Assembly: GCA_029976025.1 (NCBI GenBank)
Contig: JARKNX010000213.1
Span: 1-64,000, forward strand
Source: Aggregatilineales bacterium
GTDB lineage: Bacteria > Chloroflexota > Anaerolineae > Aggregatilineales > Ch27
Reading direction: 5' to 3'
DNA length: 64,000 nucleotides
The position numbers and the translations under genes are program-made. Each line of letters begins with the position of its first letter. Within the stretch, counting starts at the first letter, position 1. The notes under the pieces are model-generated. The model made no database searches. It was not told where the DNA came from and saw only the letters and a program-made list of their open reading frames with translations. Positions 35,231 through 43,244 of the stretch are shown piece by piece.

Positions 35231-36118
35231 ATGAGAATTTCCAAACAACTGATTGCGCTTTTTTTGTTGCCCGCCAGCGCCCTCTATTTCTTCTTCTTCC
35301 TGGTCCCTACATTCAGCGCCTTCCGCTACAGTCTGTACGACTGGCGCGGCTTCGGCACTGATATGAACTTCGTCGGCATCCAGAATTATGTCGAGCTGTT
35401 CTCGGACCGGCTGTTCTGGCTCAGTATGGGCAACACTGTCACGATTCTACTGGCGGGCGGGGTCATAATATTTGGCCTGGCCTTCGTCATGACGATGATG
35501 ATTTCGTCAGGCATCCGGGGGCGCAAGCTCTTCCGCGCCATCATCTTCCTCCCGAACGTCATCGCCATCATCGCCCTGACCACTCTGTGGGGGTATATCT
35601 ACACTCCGCAGTTCGGGTTGTTGGGCGCGTTCCTCGGCAAGATCGGCCTCACCCAGTGGGCCGCATTCCCCTGGCTGGGACCAGATACGATCTTCTGGTC
35701 GATGCTGGTGGCCATCATCTGGATCGAGGTCGGTTTCTACCTGGTGCTGCTGTTGGCCGGGGTGGATAAGATACCCGAAGACTTCTATGAGGCGGCGCGT
35801 CTGGATGGCGCCAGCCAGTTCCAGATGTTCCGCAAGATCACGATCCCCCTGTTGTGGGATGTGCTCACTATCGGGATGGTGCTGTGGAGCATCCATGCCA
35901 TCAAGATCTTCGAGTTCCCCTTCTCGTTCACCGGCCTTGAGCCTAATGTCAACTCTTATACCGCCGCAGTATATATGTATATCCTGGGCTTCGGCCAGCG
36001 GCAGCCGATCTATCGGCTGGGATATTCCACCGCTATCGGCGTCATGCTGCTGCTCGTTGTCATCCTGGTCGTGCTGGTGCTGCGCCGGCTCATGCGTCGT
36101 GAACAACTTCAGTACTAG
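35231..36118 (+). CDS. Carbohydrate ABC transporter permease (MalF/UgpA type)
   Basis: A 295-residue CUT1 permease with about six membrane segments and the EAA loop (DFYEAARLDGASQFQMFRKI, about residue 183). The frame opens at 35180, but that start lies inside the preceding hairpin; the ATG at 35231 follows GGGGGG and begins MRISKQL then the first membrane helix. It pairs with the permease at 36146. Confidence 0.92.
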   Translation: MRISKQLIALFLLPASALYFFFFLVPTFSAFRYSLYDWRGFGTDMNFVGIQNYVELFSDRLFWLSMGNTVTILLAGGVIIFGLAFVMTMMISSGIRGRKLFRAIIFLPNVIAIIALTTLWGYIYTPQFGLLGAFLGKIGLTQWAAFPWLGPDTIFWSMLVAIIWIEVGFYLVLLLAGVDKIPEDFYEAARLDGASQFQMFRKITIPLLWDVLTIGMVLWSIHAIKIFEFPFSFTGLEPNVNSYTAAVYMYILGFGQRQPIYRLGYSTAIGVMLLLVVILVVLVLRRLMRREQLQY

Positions 36119-36145
36119 ATCGCGGAGACATGGCAGGAGGTTCAC

Positions 36146-37030
36146 ATGATAGAACAAGCCGTGGATGTCAGGCAGAGCGCCAGGCCCCGCCGTCGCGCCC
36201 GCGACCGGCGCTGGATCAGGCAACTGCCGGCATATATCTTCCTGGGCGCATGGTCGCTGTTCACACTTGTTACCATCGGCTGGGTCGCGCTGGCCTCGCT
36301 GAAGTCCAACCGGGAAGTCTTCCGCGAACCCTGGAATTTGCCCACCCAACTGCAATTTGAGAATTACCAGCGCGCCTGGGACAGCGCCAAGCTGGGCGAA
36401 AACTTCATGAACAGCGTGATCATCGTCGGGATCGCGGTGCTGCTGATTCTGGCGATTTCGGCCCCGGCAGCGTATGTCCTGGCCAGGGCGAAATTCAGGG
36501 GCAGAAACCTGCTCACCGTAATTTACATCGCCGGCATCGGCATCCCGTTCCCTCTGCTGTTCATCCCTCTCTTCGCCATGCTGGCCGGGATGAACCTCAC
36601 CAATTCCAGGGAGGGGCTGATCCTCGTCTATATCAGCCTGTCGATCCCGTTTACGGTGTTTATCCTGACCGGGTTCTTCTCCACGTTGCCGGCCGACCTG
36701 GAAGATTCCGCCGTGATTGACGGGTGTAACGACTTTCAGGTGTTCCGGCACGTGATGCTGCCGCTGGCCTCCCCTGGCATCCTGACCGCCGCCATCTTCA
36801 ACTTCATCGGCCTGTGGAATGAGTTTCAGCTTGCCCTGATCTTCATCCAGGACCCGGTGCAGCGGCCGCTCTCGCTGGGCCTGTACTCGCTCAAGAATTC
36901 GATGACCTATACCGGCGACTGGGCGGGGTTGTTCGCTGGCGTGGTGCTGGTCATGGCGCCCACCATCCTGCTCTTCATCCTCCTGTCGGAGCGCATGATC
37001 TCCGGCATCACGATGGGATCGGTGAAGTAA
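36146..37030 (+). CDS. Carbohydrate ABC transporter permease (MalG type)
   Basis: A 294-residue CUT1 permease. A positively charged N-terminus (RQSARPRRRARDRR) precedes the first membrane helix at about residue 30. The EAA loop (DLEDSAVIDGCNDFQVFRHV) is near residue 185. The GCAGGAGG site is 6-7 nt before the ATG. No ATPase gene follows; the next gene is NagA. As in the arabinose operon, a shared ATPase is expected. Confidence 0.92.
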   Translation: MIEQAVDVRQSARPRRRARDRRWIRQLPAYIFLGAWSLFTLVTIGWVALASLKSNREVFREPWNLPTQLQFENYQRAWDSAKLGENFMNSVIIVGIAVLLILAISAPAAYVLARAKFRGRNLLTVIYIAGIGIPFPLLFIPLFAMLAGMNLTNSREGLILVYISLSIPFTVFILTGFFSTLPADLEDSAVIDGCNDFQVFRHVMLPLASPGILTAAIFNFIGLWNEFQLALIFIQDPVQRPLSLGLYSLKNSMTYTGDWAGLFAGVVLVMAPTILLFILLSERMISGITMGSVK

Positions 37031-37059
37031 GCGAGGTCCCGAAAGGAGGGAATTAACCC

Positions 37060-38214
37060 ATGCGCACAGTTATTGTCGGCGGCCGGCTGCTGACTCCGTC
37101 GGTCGCTCTGCCCGATCACAGCCTGATTCTGGATGGCGGGAAGATTGCTTCCATCACGGCGGGCCGGCCGGCTGCAGTCGCCGGCGATCGGGTTATTGAT
37201 GCCGCCGGGTTGTGGGTCGTGCCCGGCTTCATCGACGTGCATGTGCACGGCGGCGACGGATTCGACTCGATGGATGGCACACCAGAAGCGGTGTGGGGTA
37301 TGGCGCGTTTCTTCGCCCGGCACGGCGTCACCTCTTACTATGTGACGACGACCAGCGCCCCGCCGGGGAGCATCCTCAAAGCGATTGAGACGGTCATGAC
37401 GACGACCCGGCCCGACGACGGTGCGCAGCATCTCGGCGTCCATGTGGAAGGCCCGTACCTCAATCCGGCTCATTGCGGCGCTCAGCAGGTTGAGGAGATG
37501 CGCGACCCTGATCCGGAGGAATACCACAACTGGCTGGAAAGCCGGGTGGTGCGCCTGATCACGATTGCGCCGGAGCGGGCGGGATCGATGGCGCTGATCG
37601 AAGAAGCCACCCGCGAAGGGGTCGAGTTTGCAGTCGGGCACAGTGGAGCCAGCTACGAGATCATGCGGGAGGCGGCCAACCGGGGGCTGCGCCAGGCCAC
37701 CCATACTTATAACGGGATGCTGGGGCTGCATCACCGCGAACCGGGGACCCTGGGCGCGGTCATGACCGATGATCGGCTGTACGCGCAGGTGATCTGCGAT
37801 GGCATCCATGTGCATCCGGCGATGGTCAGACTCCTGATCCGCGCCAAAGGTGTGGGGCGGGTGATCCTGATCACGGACTCAATCCGCGCCGCCGGGCTGC
37901 CGGATGGCGAATACGATCTCGGCGACGGCCAGATAGCCACCGTGCGCGACGGCATCGTGCGCATCCCCAGCGGCAGCCTGGCCGGCAGCACCCTGACCAT
38001 GGATGCCGCTGTGCGGAATACCATTGACTTCACCGGCATGTCGCTTCAGGAAGTGCTGCCGATGGCGACCACTACCCCCGCCGAGTCGATGGGGCTGAGC
38101 GGCAGGAAGGGAGTGCTGGCGGTTGGCGCGGACGCCGATATCACGCTGCTGGACGCCAATCTCCACGTCCATACAACTATTGTTGCCGGGCGCGTCGTCT
38201 ATCAGGCCAGCTAG
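37060..38214 (+). CDS. nagA: N-acetylglucosamine-6-phosphate deacetylase (NagA/AgaA type)
   Basis: A 384-residue amidohydrolase removing acetate from an N-acetylhexosamine 6-phosphate. It has the metal-site HVHGG (H61, H63), the HVEGPYLNP motif (about 127-135), GHSGAS (His near 197), THTYNGMLG (His near 218), and the substrate/catalytic DGIHVHP and TDSI segments (catalytic Asp near 273). The length is normal. It lies between the ABC permeases and a SIS gene, which places it after phosphorylation and before deamination. GlcNAc-6-P and GalNAc-6-P cannot be told apart from the sequence; context with tagatose-type enzymes leans to GalNAc-6-P. Confidence 0.93.
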   Translation: MRTVIVGGRLLTPSVALPDHSLILDGGKIASITAGRPAAVAGDRVIDAAGLWVVPGFIDVHVHGGDGFDSMDGTPEAVWGMARFFARHGVTSYYVTTTSAPPGSILKAIETVMTTTRPDDGAQHLGVHVEGPYLNPAHCGAQQVEEMRDPDPEEYHNWLESRVVRLITIAPERAGSMALIEEATREGVEFAVGHSGASYEIMREAANRGLRQATHTYNGMLGLHHREPGTLGAVMTDDRLYAQVICDGIHVHPAMVRLLIRAKGVGRVILITDSIRAAGLPDGEYDLGDGQIATVRDGIVRIPSGSLAGSTLTMDAAVRNTIDFTGMSLQEVLPMATTTPAESMGLSGRKGVLAVGADADITLLDANLHVHTTIVAGRVVYQAS

Positions 38215-38243
38215 CTGGCTTGCTTTTCTCAGGAGTGATGCTC

Positions 38244-38999
38244 ATGTCGTCGTTTGTAGATCAGTACGCGGAGCAGGTTGCCAGCCTGGTGCGCCGGATT
38301 GCCGAGGAGGAGAAGGAAAACCTCCACCGGGCTGCCCTGCTCCTGGCCGATGCCATTGCCGGGGATGCGCGCCTGTTCGCCTTCGGCTGTACCCACTCGT
38401 CAACAACCCTCCAGGATATCCTGATCCGGGCCGGCGGGCTGATGCTGATCAACCCCATCTTTGCGCCCGGCCTGGAAGCTCTGGATACCCACCCGGTCAG
38501 CCTGTCCTCAACGCTGGAGCGGCTGGAAGGGTATGCCAAAGGCATTTTGGATCACACGCCGATCCGGGCCGGCGATGTGCTGATTCTGGTGTCGGTCTCC
38601 GGGCGGAACGCCGTCCCGGTCGAGATGGCGATGGAGGCTAAAGCGCGGGGGATCAAGGTCATCGCGGTGACCGGGCTGGCCTATACGCGGGCGGTCGAAT
38701 CGCGCCATTCCTCTGGCAAGAAGATGTTCGAGTTCGCCGATGTGGTGCTGGATAACAAAGCGGAGAAGGGCGACGCCATCCTGGAGGCGGAAGGTGTGCC
38801 CCAGAAGTTTTGCCCCGTATCCGGGATCACCAGCCCGGCTATCCTGCAGATGATGGTGGCGGCGACAATCGAGGAGCTGCTCTCCCGCGGCATCACGCCG
38901 CCGGTGTTTCTGGCGGCCAATGTTGAGGGCGGCGACGCCTACAACGCCCGGCTGCTGGCCCAGTATCGGGACCGCATTTTCTACCAGTACGGGTGGTGA
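38244..38999 (+). CDS. SIS-domain sugar isomerase-like protein
   Basis: A 251-residue single-SIS-domain protein resembling the UPF0309 group. The N-terminal helix is followed by LFAFGCTHSSTTLQDI and by the sugar-phosphate-binding block ILVSVSGRNAVPVEMA (about 112-127). Unlike the two AgaS-like proteins it has one SIS domain only. The ATG at 38244 has AGGAG 8 nt upstream; the ATG at 38238 is too close to it, and a TTG at 38220 has no site. It follows nagA by 29 nt and precedes a ROK kinase by 6 nt. It may act on a phosphorylated sugar in the same pathway, or bind one as a sensor. Confidence 0.82.
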   Translation: MSSFVDQYAEQVASLVRRIAEEEKENLHRAALLLADAIAGDARLFAFGCTHSSTTLQDILIRAGGLMLINPIFAPGLEALDTHPVSLSSTLERLEGYAKGILDHTPIRAGDVLILVSVSGRNAVPVEMAMEAKARGIKVIAVTGLAYTRAVESRHSSGKKMFEFADVVLDNKAEKGDAILEAEGVPQKFCPVSGITSPAILQMMVAATIEELLSRGITPPVFLAANVEGGDAYNARLLAQYRDRIFYQYGW

Positions 39000-39005
39000 G
39001 ACGCC

Positions 39006-39956
39006 ATGCAGAAGCAGCTTTCGCTCGCGCTGGGCATCGACATCGGCGGGTCTAATACCAAGCTGGGGCTTGTGAGTGTGCGCGGGGAGCTTTCGGCAGT
39101 CCGCCGGATGCCGACCGACGCGCGCGGGGATGATCCGGCGCCTTTCATCAACCGGCTTCTGCCGCTCATCGATGAGGCGATGGCTGAGGCGGCCCGGCCT
39201 GTCGAAGGCATCGGCGTTTCCATGCACGGGGCCATAGACGACGAGCGGCGCGGCCCGATTGCCTGCAACAACACCCCGGCCCTGCGCGGCTTCGATATGC
39301 GGGGGATGCTGGAAGGGCGCTACGGGCTGCCGGTCGTGATCAACAACGATCTGACGGCGCACTCGCTGGGCGAATACCGCTTTGGGTGCGGACGGGGCGC
39401 GCAGCGCTTCATGACCCTGGCGATCGGGACGGGGCTGGGGGCCAGCGTCATTATCAACGGTGAGCCGCTCCGCTTCGGGCACGGCACAGCCGGGGATACC
39501 GGGCGACTGATTCTGGAGCCGGGCGGCCCGGTGGATGTGTACGGCGTGCGCGGCTCCGCTGAGGCGCTGTGCGGCGTGCCGGGCGTCGAGCGGCTGGCGC
39601 GGGAGCGATTCGGCTGGGAAGCCTCAGCGCGGGAGGTAATCACGGCCGCCCGCGAGCGGAGCGATGAGCGGGCCGTGGCCGTGATTCAGCAGATTGGCGC
39701 CTGGCTCGGCTTCGCCCTGGCTAACCTGGCCCTGATCTTCTACCCCGACAAAGTGGCCCTGACTGGCGGCACTGCGGAAGCCGGCGCGGTGTTGCTGGAA
39801 GCCTGCCGGCGGCGCTTTGACGAGCTGCTGGGCGACTACTACCGGATCGTGGCCGGGTTGACGCATGGCGTCATCCCGGGGGTGGAGATTGTGCTGGGCG
39901 GCGGGGGCGAAACCGGGATTCTGGGGTCCGTGGTGGAGCTGTTCCCGGAGGTGTGA
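39006..39956 (+). CDS. ROK-family sugar kinase (second copy)
   Basis: A 316-residue paralogue of the kinase at 28273. GIDIGGSNTKLGL (10-22), the catalytic Asp in INNDLTAHSLGEY and AIGTGLGASV are intact. The ROK zinc motif is again missing. It is tightly linked to the SIS gene before it, and its stop overlaps a possible GTG start of the next gene. The two copies may phosphorylate different amino sugars, or one may be regulatory; the sequences do not decide this. Confidence 0.87.
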   Translation: MQKQLSLALGIDIGGSNTKLGLVSVRGELSAVRRMPTDARGDDPAPFINRLLPLIDEAMAEAARPVEGIGVSMHGAIDDERRGPIACNNTPALRGFDMRGMLEGRYGLPVVINNDLTAHSLGEYRFGCGRGAQRFMTLAIGTGLGASVIINGEPLRFGHGTAGDTGRLILEPGGPVDVYGVRGSAEALCGVPGVERLARERFGWEASAREVITAARERSDERAVAVIQQIGAWLGFALANLALIFYPDKVALTGGTAEAGAVLLEACRRRFDELLGDYYRIVAGLTHGVIPGVEIVLGGGGETGILGSVVELFPEV

Positions 39957-39991
39957 AGTTCGCTCTACCTCTCATTGAGAATGGGCCATAT

Positions 39992-41131
39992 ATGACTTCC
40001 TTACCTGTGCCGGACCCTGACAGAATCGAAGCAGCCAGGCAGCGCCTGCGCGATGTGTGGGCCTGCCGGCCTGTGGATCATATCCCCGTCTTTATCCGGA
40101 TCAGCGGCAGGAGCGGCTATACCCGTCGCGACATTATCAACAGCGACGAGCTTCAGTATCAGGTCAACCGGGCCAACCTGGAGCGCAGCCTGCGGGTGCT
40201 GCCTGACGATTACCTCCCCTATGCCCGTGTCTGGTTCGGCTACATGACCCTGGCGACGATGTTCGGCCTGCCAGTGGAGTGGAGCGATGACCCCGACCAG
40301 GCTCCTGGCGTCGGTCACCCGCTGATCACCGATATGGATCAGGTGTACAACCTCAAGTTGCCGACGGACGATGCCGGCCTGATGGCCGACAATCTGCGCG
40401 TGCAGCGGATGTTCGCCGAACGATTTCCGTCATGGGTCTGCCTGACGGGCTTCGATCTGGGCGGGCCGCTCAACACCTGCCGCGATCTGGTGGAGACCAA
40501 TCTGTTTTATCTGGCGTTCGTCGATCAGCCGGAAGCCATGCACCATTTGCTCGATCTGGTGACGGATGTGCAAATCCGGGGCTATGCGGCGGGGGTGGAG
40601 GCCGCCGGCGGGCTGGATCGCATGACCTGCGTGGATATGGGGCAGATCTGGGCGCCCGAAGGGCACAAAGGCTTTGTCAGCGATGACGTCTGCGCGACGC
40701 TCAGCCCGGAGATGTTCGAGACGTTCAGCAAGCCTTACAATTCCCGCCTGTATGCCCGCTGGCCAGGCGGCCTGCTGCACAACTGCGGCCCTCACCCGGC
40801 TGTCGATTGCTACCTGGATCACGCCCCGCCCATCAACGGCCTCAACTGTTCCTTCCGCTACACGCGCCCGTGGTTTCAACGGCTGCGGTCAGCATTCGCG
40901 GGGCGCGGCCTGGTCCAGGTTATGTTTGATAACGGCGAAAGCGCCGGAGAAATGCTGGCGGGCTTCCGCGAGATGATGGAGATCTTCGCCCCGGATGTGG
41001 TGGCCCTGCCAATGCCCATTGTCAATGACAGCTGGAGCGATGCGGAGATCAGCGATCTCTACGAAGCCATGCGCGAAGTAGGCCGGGAGTACGCGGCCAA
41101 CATGCGCTGGCGGACCGGGCCGGTGCGGTGA
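39992..41131 (+). CDS. Uroporphyrinogen decarboxylase-like (URO-D superfamily) protein
   Basis: A 379-residue TIM-barrel protein of the URO-D/methyltransferase superfamily. Family features include RLRDVWACRPVDHIPVF near the start, the CLTGFDLGGPLNTCRD segment, and WPGGLLHNCGPHPAVDCYL, a His-x-Cys like the zinc site of MtaA-type methyltransferases. It is unlikely to be heme HemE: it is divergent and embedded in a sugar operon. Relatives in sugar clusters are common but unassigned. Start alternatives: ATG 39992 (chosen, weak GAGAA site) or GTG 39953, which overlaps the ROK stop and would add 13 residues. Confidence 0.75.
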   Translation: MTSLPVPDPDRIEAARQRLRDVWACRPVDHIPVFIRISGRSGYTRRDIINSDELQYQVNRANLERSLRVLPDDYLPYARVWFGYMTLATMFGLPVEWSDDPDQAPGVGHPLITDMDQVYNLKLPTDDAGLMADNLRVQRMFAERFPSWVCLTGFDLGGPLNTCRDLVETNLFYLAFVDQPEAMHHLLDLVTDVQIRGYAAGVEAAGGLDRMTCVDMGQIWAPEGHKGFVSDDVCATLSPEMFETFSKPYNSRLYARWPGGLLHNCGPHPAVDCYLDHAPPINGLNCSFRYTRPWFQRLRSAFAGRGLVQVMFDNGESAGEMLAGFREMMEIFAPDVVALPMPIVNDSWSDAEISDLYEAMREVGREYAANMRWRTGPVR

Positions 41132-41166
41132 CAGGGCGGGCGACCCACGATTAAGGCGGCTGGACT

Positions 41167-42660
41167 ATGGCGTTCCTGCTCGGCCTCGATGTTGGCACCT
41201 CTAGCGCCAAAGCAGTCCTGATCAATGTGGAAGGCGCGCCCCTGGGCGCGGCTTCGATCAACCATCAGACCTATGCAATCGGCCCGGACCATAAGGAGCA
41301 GGACGCTGACGACTGGTGGATGGGGACGTGCACAGCCATCCGCCGGGTGCTGGATAAGACTGGCGTGGACCCCCGGCAAATTGCCGGTCTGAGTCTCAGC
41401 GGCCAGGGCTGCGCCTGCCTGCCGGTGGATGCCGCCGGCGCCCCGCTGAGCCGGGCCATGATCTGGACGGACACGCGAGCCGCCGTCCAGGATGCGTATA
41501 TCCGCAACCTGTTCGGCGACGGGCTGGGCCTCGTGACCGGCAATGAGCTGTACGATCAGCCGGAGCCGCGCATGATGTGGCTGCGCGACAATGCCCCGGA
41601 CCTGTACGCCCGCACCGCTTGCTTCCTCTCAACAGTCAGCTATCTGTCGTTTCGCCTTACGGGGGGCTTCGCCGCCAATACGTCCGACTGGGGCTATCAC
41701 CTGGCTTTTGACCGGGCCAGGCTGGACTGGAATCAGGACTTCCTGAGCGCTGTCGGCCTGACCAGCGCCCGGTTCCCCCGCCTGTACGCGCCTCACGAAA
41801 TGGTCGGGCGGGTGACAGCCCGGGCCGCTGCCGAGAGCGGCCTGACGGCCGGCACGCCGGTTGTCGCGGGCGGGCAGGACGCGACACTTTCCGCGCTGGC
41901 CGTTGGCGTACTGGAGCCGGGACATTCCGTCACCATGCGCGGCACAACCGATCTGATCAGCGCGTGCACGGCTGATCCCGGCTACCATCCGCGGCTTTAT
42001 ACCACGTGCGCCGTCCTGCCGGACCTGTTCATGTCCTATGATATGCAGGATGTTGTCGCCTCCGGCGGCAGCTACCGCTGGCTGGCACACCTGTTTTACG
42101 GCGCAACGCCGGAGGGCTGTTACGACGAGATGAACCGGCTGGCGGAGGAGTCCCCGGCTGGCGCGCGGGGCGTGCTCTTCCTCCCCTACCTGCTCGTGCC
42201 GCCGGAAGCGCCCCTGGCAGCGGGCAAAAGCGGCGTATTCTTCGGTATGACGGCGACCACCGATCGGGGCGATCTGTGTCGTGCAGTGATGGAGGGGACG
42301 GCGTATGCCCTGCGCCAGTCGCTGGCCCGCATGGCCGACGCCGGGATCGTGTTATCCGAGCTGCGGGCTGCCGGAGGGCCGGCCAGGAGCCGCCTGTGGA
42401 ACCAGATCACCGCTGATATCACCGGCCTGCCGCTGGCGACTTCCAGAACTGACGCCAGCGCGGCGCACGGCGCGGCTTTGCTGGCGGGACTCGGGGTGGG
42501 CCTCATCCCTATGGACGATGGCTACGAGACGCTCAGGCGGCTGAGCAGTTGCCGCGACCTGTTCGCGCCTGCATCGGAACACCGCCCTGTATATGATCGC
42601 GGCTACGCGCTGTTTCAGGAGCTTGCCGGGGTGACGGCCCGGCTGAAGGCGCTGGCCTGA
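41167..42660 (+). CDS. FGGY-family carbohydrate kinase (xylulokinase-like)
   Basis: A 497-residue FGGY kinase. It has LLGLDVGTSSAKAVL (residues 4-18) as the phosphate motif, LSLSGQGCACLPVD, the catalytic Asp in GGQDATLSALAVG (about 236-248), and AAGGPARSRLWNQITADI near residue 400. It most resembles XylB-type kinases, but substrates in this family (xylulose, ribulose, glycerol, others) cannot be read from sequence alone. It is the last gene of the amino-sugar operon. A sugar or polyol released together with the amino sugar may be its substrate. Confidence 0.87.
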   Translation: MAFLLGLDVGTSSAKAVLINVEGAPLGAASINHQTYAIGPDHKEQDADDWWMGTCTAIRRVLDKTGVDPRQIAGLSLSGQGCACLPVDAAGAPLSRAMIWTDTRAAVQDAYIRNLFGDGLGLVTGNELYDQPEPRMMWLRDNAPDLYARTACFLSTVSYLSFRLTGGFAANTSDWGYHLAFDRARLDWNQDFLSAVGLTSARFPRLYAPHEMVGRVTARAAAESGLTAGTPVVAGGQDATLSALAVGVLEPGHSVTMRGTTDLISACTADPGYHPRLYTTCAVLPDLFMSYDMQDVVASGGSYRWLAHLFYGATPEGCYDEMNRLAEESPAGARGVLFLPYLLVPPEAPLAAGKSGVFFGMTATTDRGDLCRAVMEGTAYALRQSLARMADAGIVLSELRAAGGPARSRLWNQITADITGLPLATSRTDASAAHGAALLAGLGVGLIPMDDGYETLRRLSSCRDLFAPASEHRPVYDRGYALFQELAGVTARLKALA

Positions 42661-42685
42661 GCGGCGCCGGCGCTATCCCGGGCCT

Positions 42686-43234
42686 TCATCGCTTGCCCCT
42701 CTGCAGCCCATTGTCGATGCGCCCGCCGCTGCCGGATTGGCGAGGGGCAGCGAGCAGTTCCGTGACAGCCGTTACTGCGGCAGGGATACCCTGCTCGACC
42801 GCCGGCGTACACGACTCTCCAAATGTCCAGACATCCTGCGCTTCCACCGCGATAAAATCCACATCGCCCTCCCGGGGGACGTGCGCCCCACAGGAGCGCA
42901 GCATCTGAAGCCCCAGACGCAGGCTGGTGTCGTGGCTGTTCGAGCTGTTGAGCGTCCCGGGCAGGTCAGCCAGCCTGAAGTGGTACACCGTCCCCGGGGA
43001 CGCCTGACCGGTTACGATCGCGTCGGCAACAATGACGCGGTCGTAACCGATCATCAGCTCGGCCAGGGCCAGCCCGCCGGTGCAGATATGCAGGAAATCT
43101 ACTGTCTGTAGATCCACCGCCGGGGATGGATCGTCAGAGAGCTGCTGGCGCAGGGCGCATTCGATCCGCCATCCTACGCCATCATCAGAAAGAATGGGGT
43201 TGCCCAGCCCCACGATCAGCGTGCGAAGCCGCAT
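42686..43234 (-). CDS. Hydrogenase maturation protease (HycI/HyaD type)
   Basis: A 182-residue protease that clips the C-terminal tail of the [NiFe] large subunit after metal insertion. It has the family opening LIVGLGNPILSDDGVGWRI with the metal-binding Asp, then VIVADAIVTG and the HDTSLRLGLQML segment. It lies 10 nt after the large-subunit stop, last in the operon. The ATG at 43234 is preferred over the TTG at 43261, which overlaps mvhA. The large subunit has a 36-residue tail after its last Cys motif, consistent with a substrate for this enzyme. Confidence 0.9.
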   Translation of the reverse strand: MRLRTLIVGLGNPILSDDGVGWRIECALRQQLSDDPSPAVDLQTVDFLHICTGGLALAELMIGYDRVIVADAIVTGQASPGTVYHFRLADLPGTLNSSNSHDTSLRLGLQMLRSCGAHVPREGDVDFIAVEAQDVWTFGESCTPAVEQGIPAAVTAVTELLAAPRQSGSGGRIDNGLQRGKR

Positions 43235-43244
43235 CTGCGCGCCT

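Noticed and set aside
39992-41131. HemE uroporphyrinogen decarboxylase of heme synthesis
   Set aside because: The sequence is divergent, with a methyltransferase-like His-x-Cys site, and the operon is for sugars with no heme genes.
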